A model generated the notes under the pieces. That model was given only the letters and a program-made list of their open reading frames with translations, did not search any database and was not told the origin of the DNA. Source: Trichoderma breve (lineage: Eukaryota; Ascomycota; Sordariomycetes; Hypocreales; Hypocreaceae). Taken from it: a DNA stretch of 64,000 nucleotides. Shown piece by piece: positions 32,186 to 44,523 of the stretch (positions within the stretch are counted from its first letter, which is position 1; each line of letters opens with the position of its first letter). A program made the translations under genes and the position numbers. The DNA lies in the NCBI RefSeq assembly GCF_028502605.1, contig NC_079234.1, positions 1,488,001 to 1,552,000 on the forward strand, in the 5' to 3' direction.

Positions 32186-34195
32186 ATGGACTCTACAGCG
32201 GAGAAAGTCGACGTTATTGTCGTTGGCGCTGGTAAGCACTAAGTTCCTGGCACACCCCTGCCTACACATTCGGGACACAAGCACACATACTCTTGTTTGC
32301 ACCTCGAAACACTGCTGATACTGGCCAATTTGTGTGGCGTGTAGGCTGGAATGGTCTAATTTCTGCGAAAACCTACCTCGACTTCGCGCCGACGACCAAT
32401 CTTGTTATCATCGATGAGCAGAGCTCGTTCGGTGGTGTATGGGCAACCGATAAGCTTTACCCGGGTCTCTACGCACAAATCAAACATGGATTGTTCGAAT
32501 ATTCCTTCTATCCCATGAAACATGAAGGCATCACCGACGATGGATACGTTTCTGGCGAAACAATTCACAACTACTTGACCGATTTCGCCCAGGACTATGA
32601 CCTTGTCCGCCGAACTCGTCTGCGAACTAGGGTGACTCGTGTTATTCGACTGTCGTCTGGCGGATGGCGTCTAGAGATTGAAGACAAAGCTCCCATCGAG
32701 TGCGAGAAGCTCATTTACGCCTCGGGAGCAACTTCACACCCTGTCATACCTGCTTGGCCGAGAAACAACTTTACCTCTACCGTAATCCATTCCTCCGAAA
32801 TGGGTGTGCATCTTGAGGCGCTTGGAAAAATCAATACCGCCACTGTCATCGGAGGAGCAAAGTCAGCCTACGACACAGTCTTTTTCCTGCTGAATGCTGG
32901 CAAAAAAGTTAACTGGATTATCCGAGAAGATGGATCAGGACCTTTGGCCATCATGCCTCCAACTCTCCTCGGCCTTAGAAACACCATGGACGTGGTTACC
33001 ACTAGATTCATGGCATTGATGGGCATGACTATTATGAGCACCGACGGTGCTGGTCACCAATTTTTCCAAAGGACTCTTCTGGGACGGGGATTTGTCTACA
33101 TCTTCTGGCTAATCGTCAACTGGATTGCTGATCGACACGCCGGTTACTCCAAGTCCGAAAATGCCAGGAAACTTAGGCCCGGCCCCGAAGGAAACGGAAT
33201 CTTCTGGGCGAACGCAGGTCTCGGCGCAGCCAGTGTTCCACTCTTCTGGAAGACTTTCCACCGTGGCGACTGCACCGTTCACAGGACAGATATCGCGTCA
33301 CTTGATAACGGCAACGTTGTCAACCTGAAAAACGGCGAGAGCTTCCAGACGGATTACATTGTTATGTGCACTGGGTTCGACAAGTCATTCCAGGTTTTCA
33401 GCGAAGAGCTGCAACAAGAGCTTGGATTCCTGCCCAACCCCGAAGAAGATGAGAAGTGGGCCAAGCTTGGTGAAGAGGCTGAAAAGACGGTTGATGAGCT
33501 TCTACCTTACCTCAAGAAGAGCCCCTTTGGCGAGAAGAAGTTTGAACGAGAGTTGACAGCGGGTGGACGGAAGCTTTTGCACGGCCCTAGTCGACACTAT
33601 CGCCGCCTTATTGTTCCTAAGCTCGCTGCTCAAGGAGATCGTTCAGTCACATTCCCTGGATTCATCCACTCCATTTTCACTCCCACAGTATCTGAGACAC
33701 AAGCCCTCTGGGGCACCGCCTTCCTACTCGGCCTTCACGATGTCCCATCTCAGGAAGAAATGGAACAAGAAGTTGCTGAATGGAACACCTGGACCGGAAA
33801 GCGATATGTTGCTCAGGGCCGAAAACACGCCTATGCTATCTACGACTTCCTCCCAGTAAGTGGATCTTTGTCCCCTTTGTAACCCTTTTTACTTTATTCT
33901 GACTCGCATACAGTACATTGACACTCTCCTCGGCGATCTTGGCGTCAAAACTTACCGCAAGAAGGGTTTCTTCTCAGGACTATTCGCACCCGCATACCCG
34001 AGCGAGTACAAGGGCATGCAGCAAGAATACCTTCAGTCATTGGGCCAAAGGGCAACCCCCGATTATACTGCTTCTGGTTCTATGACCCCTGTCTCCGCCG
34101 GGTCTGAGACACCCAGTGTTGGCCCTGATGGGCTTAGCATTGTGAAGCAAGAAAACGGCCACACCAACTCGGTTAAGCCTCTTGGATTTAACTGA
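32186..34195 (+). CDS. flavin-containing monooxygenase, FAD/NAD(P)-dependent (612 aa)
   Basis: Three exons: 32186-32231, 32345-33855, 33914-34195. The first exon codes only 15 residues plus one base and supplies the start of the FAD motif V-V-G-A-G-W-N-G-L, which spans the 113-bp first intron; starting inside that intron would lose the Rossmann glycines. Other signatures are G-G-V-W-A-T and Y-P-G-L (FAD-contacting), a second Rossmann motif V-I-G-G-A-K-S-A-Y-D for NADPH, and C-T-G-F-D. A hydrophobic stretch (F-V-Y-I-F-W-L-I-V-N-W) may touch membrane. Class B FMOs of this size in fungal clusters carry out hydroxylation, epoxidation or Baeyer-Villiger oxidation; the strict BVMO fingerprint is not evident. 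The predicted target is the PKS product. The C-terminal 60 residues are Ser/Thr-rich and probably disordered. Confidence 0.9.
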
Positions 34196-35153
34196 TTGTC
34201 AATATGGTGTTGAGTGTTTTCTGTTTTCTTTTTGGTTTTACTTATGATGGCCGACGTAATGATACATATATATATTTAGTTTGAAAAGATGGTATTTCTA
34301 GCAGTAACCTTTTCCTATGTCAGTTATATCTATATAAGAGAACCCACAAGCAATTAAAATGAAGTTGACATATTTCTGGAGACATTCTAAATCTTCTTGA
34401 TTCGATGTGCAATTATGACTGATTCCTAGTAAATGTTGTTAAAACTCCCTCAAAGCTGTCACGAGAAAAGTTAATAATTCAAGGTAAACTTCATAGTTGT
34501 AATGAAAATTCCGGGTTTCAAAATGATAACATTCAAACTTGTGTGATATTGCAATGATTTGAAGAAGAATGAAGCAAATGTGTAAAAAAACGAAATGGAT
34601 CAGTTCGATACAAGCTGTAAGACTTGTCAACAATGGCGTCTACCCAACTCTTGGACTAAACTAAGTTAGAATGCTATCTTGATCGTATTTGGCTCATTGT
34701 TCATCTAGCAGAAAAAGGAAGCCTGTCATTATAGACTCTGTTGTTATTAAGAAGTCCCGGATTTACAGAGTCCCATTTAAGTGGAGATTTAAGCTACGAG
34801 TGTTTGACTACGTTAGGTTTAACAGAGTAAGCGTATCCTATGGCTATCAGTAAAGCGTTTCACTGAGTAATGAACGTGCATAATTGTGCAAGTAAACAAC
34901 ATTATTATTGATCCTCTGTCTCACAACTACATTGATAATCTAAGTGCAAGGAAAATAGTTTCTAGTAGAGAATGCAAAGGAAAAACAATGACCTAAAATC
35001 CGTGCTACCCAGAGATTTGGGTTACAAGGGGGCCCTCTAAACCTCAGCGTATCCATACCACTTCTGTCTCATACCCCAGTTCCAGGGCAAGTATATCATC
35101 CTCTCATTCTATTCAGAGCCTCCCAACAATAGTCAATAGACAACGCCACAAGT
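34196..35153. other. convergent AT-rich intergenic region
   Basis: About 1 kb between the 3' ends of the FMO gene and the FAD oxidase gene. It is clearly AT-rich (for example ATATATATATTTAG near 34265) with no coding potential. The small minus frame at 34439-34633 is low-complexity hydrophobic sequence and is not a gene. Confidence 0.55.
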
Positions 35154-37009
35154 TTAGGCGCGGCAAAGTCTGTTGTTGCCGTCCACAGTCCAGGCCTCAC
35201 TGCCGACAGCAGTGTTGGCATAGAAAAGGGAGTTAGGGTCGTACTTCTTCTTGATTGAGAGAAGCTTGGGGTAGTTAGAGCCGTGGAAGGCCTCCTGCCA
35301 GTTGTGCTGCTTGTAGTTGGCCTCGTTGAGGTAGACACCACCACCAGGGGTGACAGCATCAATCATGGGCTGCAGAACGTTGGCGGCATAGTCCTGACGA
35401 GCCTGCATGGCAGCGGGAGGAGCAGTAGGATCCCAGTCACCAGGAGTCAAGCACACAGACAAACCAGTTCTCCAGGCGGGGTGAACAGCGTTGTCGGGGT
35501 GAGCCTGGTAAGAGACGTTAAAAGCCTGGCAGGGGAAAGGTGCATAGCCCTCGGTCATGGTGGCATTGCGAAGGGCGTTCATGATGATGGGGTTCTGCTT
35601 GGGGTCGAGGAGGAGATCTCGGGGCATGATTCGGCTACCGGTGAAGGGAGCGTAGTCGGAGGTACCCTCAGGCAGGGGTCCAAGGTAGAAGGAGACGTGA
35701 TCGTAGTAGCTGGCAGAAACACGAGGAGCATATTGGTACTCAATGCCGCGGCTGGTAAGATCATCAAGGAATGGCTTCATCAGAGCGTTGACACCGTCAA
35801 GATCCTTGCCGGGCATGGTGAAAGCCAGAGTAAGGAACTCGTGAGGAGTAAGAACGTAAGTGGCACCGTTACCGGTGTCGACAAGGTTGGGCAGAAGAGT
35901 GTGGAAAGCGCCAATAGCCTCCCAGAAAACGTCATTGCCAACCTTGCTGTCGTCGAAAACGAGAGAAGCACCGCCAACAATACCGTCCTTGTGAACTCGG
36001 CTGGTCATGGACAAGACAACACCAAAAGTGCCGCCACCACCACCGCTAATAGCCCAGTAGAGATCAGAGTTCTGGGTAGGAGTGGCAATCAGATGGCTAC
36101 CATCAGCAGTGACGACCTCCCACTCGAGAACGTTATCAGCAGCGAGGCCAAAAGCGGGCATAAGCATAGAGTGACCACCACCCTGGCTGTAACCACCAGA
36201 GATACCGACTGTAGGGCAAGATCCACCAACGATTTGGTTTCCGGAGTTGTAAGCAGCAAGGTAAGCCTCGAAACCCTCGACACCAGCGCCAAGCTTTAGA
36301 GCAGGGCCGTTGTAGTGAGAAGAGCTGTACTTGGGGATATACTGGGTGGACTTGAGGTTGTGAGTCCAGAAGGTCAAACCGCCCTTACCGGTGCTCTTTC
36401 CCAAGTAGCTGAAGATATCCTGGTTAGTCTCATTCTTATAGAGGTGGATAGTGGCTGTTAATCTACTCACTCGTGACCAGTGTTCTTGATGTTCAAGCGA
36501 ACATTGTGCTGCTTGGCAAAGCTGATACCAGCCTGGACATCGGCAGCTCCAGTGACGTTGATAATGTAGCTGGCGTAGTTACCCAGACCACAAGGCTTGG
36601 ACCGAGGAGTGAACGGGTCGCAAGTATAGTTCTCAAAGTACATGTTCAAGAACTCGGCGGGCGAATCGATGCTGAAATTATGTCAGTCCATTTGAATCTT
36701 CTCAATATGCGCTTCTATGCTTCTAGTAACGTACTGGTACAACTTGGTCTCGTTCCATCCGGCTTGAATCTGTGCGCAGAATGTAGCGTTGTAGTTGTTG
36801 AACGGCGCATCGTGGCAAGCACTGGCCTGAGGCACCGCCGCGATCAAGCGTCCATGGATGGTCTTGTTGAGAGCATTCCACTGAGAAGTCGCAGGCCAGT
36901 CAGAATCTCCAGGAAGAACTCTGCAGTTGGCAGGAGCAGGAGTTGCAGGAATGTAGCTGGCGCTTCCCACGGCGGCCAGACCCATGAGGAGGGCTGATTG
37001 TAAAGCCAT
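35154..37009 (-). CDS. secreted berberine-bridge-type FAD oxidoreductase (576 aa)
   Basis: Three exons: 37009-36735, 36671-36471, 36408-35154; introns 63 and 62 bp, both phase 2. The second junction rebuilds N-T-G-H-D-Y-L-G, the FAD-attachment loop of FAD_binding_4/BBE oxidases. His158 is the expected 8-alpha linkage site, and Cys223 in G-G-S-C-P-T-V-G is placed for a second, 6-S-cysteinyl bond, so bicovalent FAD is likely. The BBE C-terminal signature N-E-A-N-Y with a downstream F-Y-A-N is present. A signal peptide (residues 1 to about 18) and several N-x-S/T sequons indicate secretion. These enzymes use O2 to oxidise alcohols, close rings or desaturate late intermediates. A secreted location suggests a final oxidation outside the cytosol or in vesicles. 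Coding bias is strong, like the PKS. Confidence 0.92.
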
Positions 37010-40000
37010 TGTAGCCGAGTTTCTGATGCCTCTTGAGATGCCTCTTAAAAGTCACTGGAAGCTGTTGTTGAGAGTGATACTGAAAAGAAAAGTCCTCCAG
37101 AGACGCAGAATGCCCGACCTCTTTATACTTCTTTCGCTTGACGACGCCATCACAAAACAGTCAGTCTCAAGTCCTTGGCCACCGCTGATTCCAGCCCAAC
37201 GGATCACGGCACAATCAATCATAGCGAATGGCTTCTACCAGTACAACTCCTCCAGGGAATTGTTTCTCCAAGGAACCGTCGTCCAGCATTGCTATGGCCA
37301 TTGACAAGGGTTGCCTCAGCTGACGGCGCACTTGGGAAACCCGCGACTGGGGTGGGTCTTTGCACCGTCACAAAGCGCGGCCCGGTGTGGAGGCGGGTCA
37401 TGGGGGTTCATGTAGGTACAGCTTCAACTCGAGATTGGATCAGCGCTGAGCCACGCATCAGCGTCGCATTTCCAGGTATCTGGGCGACATAATACCATGC
37501 GTTATACCATGCGTTATGGTTCTGGACAATGGGTGTCTAGCGCGGCTCGAGCTGTGCCGGTGGATGCAACTGTTCTTTGGGAACGGCATTGGTACTTTGC
37601 GGCAGACTTATCCGAGTGACACCGAGATCTTGAGCTTCACGCTGGGATACCCCAATGAATCACACAAACAGATTTTGATTCTAGCTGACTGTCGGCCAGC
37701 GGCGCCGAGGATCCGGTAGTCCTCTGGGTTTTTGAACAGCCATAGGCTATTCAATCTTACTCTTCGGAACGCCGTCTTGCGAGAACATGTCATCAATGGT
37801 ACGATGTAAGAGAAGATGAAATCTAAATATGGTATTTTGCGCGGATATTCCAACAGCGTCGGATTTTGAATAACTATTCCAAATGAAGTACCATGGTTTC
37901 TTTTTGAGTCTAGTCCATATATTTCGGAGTTCAATGGGGTCCACCGCAATTCGAGGCTCTTGCAGTAGTCTACATGTATGCAACATGATTCATGCCCGGG
38001 TACCCTAGATCTGCTCTTTGCGCGTTGGCAAAGCTGGTAGCAAACATGGTTCCAAAGTTGCAGGGCCTTGATGAGTTGTGATCTAGGGTATTCAGAGCCT
38101 CATTATCGAGTTGATAATCAGAGAAGTATTGCCGTTGTAGGCAACTGACAGTAGTTAGGTAACACTCAGTAAGTCAAGTACAGAAGCGTATAAGCACACA
38201 ACGGCGTACATTGTGCCACGTGTACGACTTATATACTGGCCGTAAATTGAATTTTAGTAGCCTTGATCCATCATGAAGCCATCATGAAAAATGACTCGGC
38301 ATTGTAAATGAAGTTTCAACATCCTTGAATGGGATTTGACCCTCTCTACCCCAAATTGGCAGTGATGGCTATTACCCCTTGGCCCTAGCAAGGCATGTTG
38401 CTTGACCTGGTACTACAGTAGATCAGCCAGGACAAATCATTTTCCCAGTCAGATGGTCGTACAAGTCTGATGAAACTTACCATGGGTACATGATCTGCGA
38501 AAGATGTACATCACATGAGTTTTCGTTGGCTAAGCTCAGCCGGCATTGCCGTGAATCCAGGTACCCGTGTGATGCCTGTTAGATTAGCAGATTACTGGGC
38601 CTCATTACTCCGTAGTATCGGTAATCTTAATCACTTATCGCTCTGATCTCCGCATGGAAGGTAACAAGACACAGCTAGTAAAAGCGGTAGGCAATCACTA
38701 GGCCATTTATCTATTCATATGGTCTGCATGACTTATCACAGGTTATTGATATTAGTAACGTGAGAGTACTCTAGGGCATCTCTAAACAAAAATTCACAGC
38801 CATACGCTTGCATTCCTGGTAAGAAGCTCTTCCACGTCACAGAAGAGGTAGACGCAAATATGAACGTTTGGTACATCATCACCTCAAATGGATCGTAGAG
38901 AAGGTGCAGAGTAAGAGATTGCTCCATAGAAATACCAATATAGAAGACTCTCTCTTAGTTGAGTTGTAAGTTTTTGGGCTCTCATGCCACATAAAGGGGC
39001 TACCAACTTCCACCATCACCCCTTTCCCCCACAAGGCATCTTACATGTAACACGGCTACACCGACAAATGCAACAAAGAATTATCACTGATTCTAAACGT
39101 TTTGACAAGAAATGCCTCACACAGGACTAACATAGTGACTGAGCAGAGTAAAGCCTCTTATCTCCACGATCCGTTGGCCTCGGCGCGTGTAGCACATCTG
39201 GACACAACAGGAACACTGCTGAGAAGAAAAGTGATGGGAATTCGGGAAGAATATATACATGTTTTATAATCACTCGTTATCTAGAGCAATATGTATCAAT
39301 AATGCTTTACTTTCTTATTGGACGATAAAGTGCCAACAGTGCTTGTGGGCGGAGAAGAGCCGCAGTTGGTATTGGCAGTTCAATCTTGACGGCGCTAACT
39401 GAACGCTGTTTCCCGTCACATCTACCTCGGACGATTTGCCTTTGTTTGGTAATTCTACCGATCCCCTTAAATCCACAACTTTGAGGCAAGCTCGTAAAGA
39501 ATAGGGGGAATGGTATCACGAATGAGGGTGGCATCCAGCGTGAACAACAAAGATATAAGAACAAAGATGTAGACAAAGAGTTACCAGAAGTCCAAGTACA
39601 AGCTTCTAAAACATATTCAATTTCCTAGATTGATGTTATTTCTGAGCAGATATTGACTCCTTGGGAGCATGGAGCGACTCTATGTTTGCCTGATTCTTTG
39701 AGCTCCAGCCCGAGTTGTCCAACATCTACGACTTATCCTTTCAATGATTACAGCTATCATGGGCTATTTATGATCGTTACTCTGATTCTTCGAGTTGAAT
39801 TCCTTATAATATAATCAACAAACTAAGTTCCAATTATTTTGCGAGTTTTCTGACAGCCCCTGAGTTTCTCTCTGAAAGAGTGTGCCAAGGCCGCGACCAG
39901 GCTAGGAGCGACCGAAACCAAGCTCTCTTCGGTTGCCTACGCATCTCACGCTTGTCTACCTACGATTCCATCTTCTAATCTCTGCCGTCGCAAAAAGATT

Positions 40001-40696
40001 GAGTCTCGGAATTAAGCTATTCTCAAGTTTTATCAAAATCGGGCGAATTCGGCACTTGGCAGGCATTGCGGAGAACCGTTGCCCGAGGTGTGGGTCCCGG
40101 GGCGGCATGGCGGAGAGCAGACTCCGAGCATCGTTGCCTGACGCTCATCTGGGAACAGAAGGGCGTTGATTGGCCAGGATGTCAGTAACCCCTGCATTAA
40201 AGTAGACGTTAGATTCATCTAGTAGGCCGGCGTGGGGGGCTCCATCTCGCAGGTCCCGATGCCACGCCACAACCATCTTAAACTCACCCAAACACCGCCC
40301 ATGGGGTGTACAGATAGCAGATACAAGCGCGGGCCGAGGGCTGGCTCGGGGCATCTGTGACAGGGTTGGCGGACACTTGTCGATGCCGCTCCCATCCCTG
40401 TCTCGCAGATCCAGCGGCGCCGCATAGGCCTGCATGTGTGGTGTCTGATGAACTGGCGTCCCGATAGTTGCACGTTTCCCGGCGTGTGGATATGCGTGTA
40501 TAAGACTGAGCCTCTCTCTATATGCTTTAAGATGTATAAATACCCATGCTTGTTGTGGCAAGGTCATTGGAATCAGAGCCAGCACATCAGGAACAGGCAA
40601 CACAGTAGCAATAATACGCCCTCGGCATTCTCGAAAACAGTTCAATTTTGAGCATTGAGAATTTCTAGTTTAGTCCATTCAATATCTTTATCTACA
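37010..40696. other. intergenic 3.7 kb, no gene seen
   Basis: This spacer holds the promoters of the FAD oxidase (left end) and the DUF3237 gene (right end). Its open frames (for example 37608-37949, 39307-39576, 40145-40645) show no domain, no consistent codon bias and no plausible splicing. A 12-bp unit ATACCATGCGTT occurs twice in tandem at about 37492-37516. I see no RNA gene or mobile element. Confidence 0.4.
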
Positions 40697-41462
40697 ATGG
40701 CTTCTGAAGACTTCGTGGCTCCTCTCGAGAGCTTCCCCACCCTGCAGCCGGCCTTTGTCATCAAGGTTCGTCTTTGGAAATCTTTCCGCACCTGGTTGGA
40801 TATATCTGCAGAATAAGTCAACAAGCCTAACACACTACGCAGGTTAGCATTGCCGGTCAGTTCCCTTGTGGAGACATCTACACTGGTTCTTCCCTCGTTG
40901 GTGTTGTAAGTACATTCTTTGAATTCCCAGTTCCAGGTTCGCCGAATCAACACCCACTCACAAAAGTACTCTGATAGCCTCTTGGCTGGGGCACCTTGAA
41001 GTCTGTCGCGGGTTTCGAGCCCAAGCTGGACATGACTCTCAGCCATGGCCACGACTGGTTCCGTATTGATGCGGACAAGACCCACGCCCGCCTTAGTGTT
41101 TCTTGCATCATTTCAGACAAGGAGAACCGGTCCATCCGCCTCGAGGCCAATGGCGTCTCCCAACTGACCCCGGCCATTCTTGGGCTGATCACCGGCTCCC
41201 CCGATGCAAAGACTCCTCCTTTTGGAGATGGAAGTGAGTATTCGTGCTTCTAGTCCCCCCCTAGCGCCGGCATGGCCGTTTTGGCTAATCTCTCGTGTGT
41301 GTCCTAGTTGAGCAAATGACAATCACATCAGGCCATGAGGCCTACAAGCCCCTGGAGGGCATGATGTTTGCTTGCAGCCAGCGCTTTGCCATTAGCGAGA
41401 CCGGTGAACCCCTTGCTGAGATTCGTGTTTCTCGTATCCTCTGCGGTACCGGTGATGTGTAA
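40697..41462 (+). CDS. DUF3237 family protein (180 aa)
   Basis: Four exons: 40697-40765, 40843-40905, 40978-41233, 41308-41462. The first two junctions are phase 0 and the third phase 1; the first intron has a GTTCGT donor. The product resembles DUF3237 (UPF0311), a small beta-barrel family usually of 150-180 aa: the N-terminal P-A-F-V-I-K-V strand, a glycine turn replacing the usual P-I-T-G-G, H-D-W-F-R-I-D-A-D, and a C-terminal strand ending R-I. There is no signal peptide. The biochemical role of the family is not settled to my knowledge. Lying between the secreted oxidase and the regulator, it may be a non-redox tailoring enzyme such as an isomerase, cyclase or small-molecule binder, which is inference. 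Confidence 0.8.
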
Positions 41463-42231
41463 ATTTCAAAGAGGAGTCTCACAAGTGGATGATATGCGGG
41501 GGCTTCGAGTATGATAAAGTAATGAGAGATGAATAAACCTGGTAGATTAACTACTAGCAATTGCACCCTTGCTTTTCCCAGCAGACAATACTTCGATGTG
41601 ATAGAAAGAATAATCGTGGTAGATTATGTTGTTCAATAGAAAATCAAAGCTGTTGGCCCATCATGGGATGAACTTCCATTGAAACACCAAGTTAAACCGT
41701 ATATTCTTGTATTGCAGCATTCAAAACAGACAAACTTATATCCACCCCCTTTTCTCTACGCTAAGACTGATGGTACTATCGGGAGACTTGTCACTGTGGC
41801 GTAGAAGGTTTCATAGAAGGACTGATCGGCATTCTAAAGCTAGCTTGATACTGAATAGGTACATATAATGCTACCTACATAAATGCAGATAATGTGGTAA
41901 CCTGATCCTTGCCGCACATCGCCAAGTATGATCGACACCCACACACACACACAAGATGCAGCCGCTGCGGCTATCTAACAGAAGTAAGCAAAGAAAAAGG
42001 AACGAAGTGACGCTAATTAATCAGATACACCGCCCAAACAAAGAACAACAAAAAGTACAGGAACCAGGTGTGCGTGTACTGGTATAGATATTACCACCGA
42101 TGATACTCCCCCGGCCCGGACGTTACATCATGACTCCATATGCCTAGCCCCAGGCAGATGGAAGAAAAAAAAAGAATTGAGTGAAAAAAGAACACAAGTT
42201 CTATTGAAACCATGTGCACATGTAGGAAATA
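41463..42231. other. convergent intergenic region with CA repeat
   Basis: This 769-bp spacer separates the 3' ends of the DUF3237 gene and the regulator gene. It has a short CA microsatellite near 41938-41953 and A-rich tracts near 42165-42190. No coding sequence is evident. Confidence 0.5.
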
Positions 42232-44523
42232 TCATAGCTCGTCGTCAACTGTTCGTTTCTTCCGTGTAGACCGCGCTGCCTCGGCAACCCGAGCCTCGGC
42301 CTTTTCCAGCAAACCCGGGGCGATGTGCTCAGGGTCGATAAGGTCCTTCATCGCATTGGAAAGAATGCGAAGGGAGTTGATGTAAGGAGTGGCATCATCC
42401 TCTCCATTGTAAAGCATGCGGAAGCACACTTGAATAGAAGTTGTAATTGGCCAAACAAGGAACCGGTCCAAGTGTCGGAACGTTTCCAGCTTGTTGCCCG
42501 TCAGCCGCATACCCAGCTGGACGGCCTGGACAATGTCGGTGACGGCGCAAACGCATTGAGCCACCGCATCTGTTGCGAGGTTCACTGGCAATTGATCCTT
42601 CTCGACCTTGATAAGCACCGTCTCGTGCAAATTGATCTTGAGGGCATTCAGGTTCATTCGCAGCGCAATGGAAGTCGGGTTCTCGCCACTGTTGCCGTTC
42701 ATGTGCTGCGCTAGCAGGGTCGTACGGCAATGGTTGAGGGACTTGTCAATCGCATAATGCGTCTCCCAGAATGCATGGGAGGCTTCTGAATATGCGGATT
42801 GGATGTGGCTGTAGTAGCGCTGGTAGAGGCAGATCATGATGGCGTTGGCAGCAAATGAGGAAATGGGAGCCGTTTCTGTCAGGTCGAATACCTGCTGTAG
42901 TCCAGGCATCCTCTCGTTCGAGTAATCCGGGTAGTCGCTCAGACTAGGGAGCTGGACATTGACCTTTGAATTTTGTTAGCTGGGATCAAAGTAGAGATTC
43001 GCATCCAATACGTGTACTTACATCTCCATCAAAGGCTGGGCCGCCGCTCACCCGTAGGCTCGCAAATGAGTCGAAGATGAAGAGGCTCCAAAAAACTCGC
43101 CGCCTCTCCTCCTGGTCCGCTGAGCTAATCGGATGGATGAGCTGCTTACGCAGTCCCCATTGTGTACCCATGCTCGAATCCGTTTCCACAGTGTCCAACC
43201 CCATCATTTTGGAAAGCCGAATCGCGCGGCCGAGTGTCAGCCAGGCTCGGGCAAAGTTTGGCTGCTTCAGCTCGTAGAGGGTTAAGATTACGTAGGCTTG
43301 CATTATGTTGATGTTGCTTAATGAATCGCCGCTGTCCTGACGCTCGCAAATGTCCATGAGATTGCGAGCCTGTTCATAGTAGTGATCTACGTAATAATGC
43401 AGCTCAGGTACGGAGAATGCGGTCAAGGTGCCGATGGCATACGACAGCGCCTGCACTTCGACCGACGGTGACGGCTGCGACATCTCATGCTGGAAACGTG
43501 TCCTGTTAATAATGGGGATGATAGGGTGAAAAACTTCAAAGTATCGGTCGTAACTATTCATGTCAGCTTCGCGTCGCCGGTTTGGAGAATTATTTTTCAA
43601 CATACAGTCCCTGCAGAATTGTGGCCGACACTGTGGGCACAGACTGGCTCGTAGATGATGATGAGATGTCAAAGAACATGGGCTCGAACTCGAAGGGGGG
43701 GTTCTCTGGCATCGCCTGGCTCATCATGATGTCCGCTGACAAGGACGTGGCAAATGCATCAAACGGTGAGAACTCGGGTGCCTCTGTAGGAGCAGTAGAC
43801 GTTGTGCTCGTTTGGTTGCACCTAGTTAAAAAGGCCATGTTAATCTCTCTATTCAAGCCCCTGCGGGGATTCTTTCTGCTGTGACTTACCACTCTGATAC
43901 GTTTTGCTGCACCATGCCCTTATCGTGCATCACCTCCATCTTTTGCAGATCATAAGTTGAGCCTGGTCCGGAGGCCAAGTGTGGCGGGGTCACCTCTCTC
44001 GTGGGACTGGAGTTTGGCGATGAGTTTACTATTTGCGGCGTGATATCAACATCTCCCCATGGCATCGCGTAGGAGGGTTGTCGATTCCGCTGCTGCATCA
44101 GGCGTGTCGTAGCGAGCTGCGCCTCTGCTTGTTCTGTATTTTGTCTCAGCCACGAGCCACAAAGCATGGCCTTGGGGGCGGCCAGAACTTACTGAGTCTA
44201 TTGTTGAGGGTGACGAGAAACCTCGACAAGTCCATCTTGGACGGCGTCGGTTTTGATCGGCTGGAGTAGCGGCATGTTACTCCCACCTTTGCGCATCTGC
44301 TACACGGCGGATCTTGTCTGTCGCATCTGACCTTGCGGGCTCGACAGGCGTCACATGCGAGCCTTCGTAGAGATGAAGACGACGATGTCGTATTTTGCGT
44401 CGTCGACGTTGCTGGCGTTGTCAACGCCCCCTCCTCCATAGTTGTGTGGTTGTGCTCATCACCAAGAGCGCCCATGGGAGCAATTGGCTCTGCAACGATT
44501 GCCTCGTTTACCATGGATCCCAT
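42232..44523 (-). CDS. Zn2Cys6 fungal-specific transcription factor (684 aa)
   Basis: Five exons: 44523-44193, 44133-43890, 43821-43606, 43553-43022, 42963-42232; all four introns (59, 68, 52, 58 bp) keep phase. The start is the first ATG at 44523 (a second is at 44514); the in-frame TTG at 44658 is rejected. The zinc cluster is C-x2-C-x6-C-x6-C-x2-C-x6-C beginning C-D-A-C-R-A-R-K-V-R-C at about residue 55, followed by a short basic linker and a coiled coil (N-N-R-L-K-Q-A-E-A-Q) that would allow dimer binding. The fungal-specific TF middle region starts at Y-D-R-Y-F-E-V-F-H-P and includes R-R-V-F-W-S-L-F. The C-terminus carries a basic K-K-R. It is most likely the pathway-specific activator of the PKS cluster. 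Confidence 0.92.

Noticed and set aside
32293..32344. FMO start at 32293 inside the first intron
   Set aside because: It would be a TTG start and would drop the conserved V-V-G-A-G motif, which the 46-nt first exon from ATG 32186 restores in phase.
36409..36470. Reading through the second intron of the FAD oxidase from 36470
   Set aside because: It destroys the N-T-G-H-D-Y-L-G flavin-attachment motif that splicing rebuilds exactly.
21327..44523. Identification as the sorbicillin cluster
   Set aside because: An HR-PKS, an FAD oxidase and a regulator are shared ideas, but the non-reducing PKS partner is missing and the tailoring genes differ.
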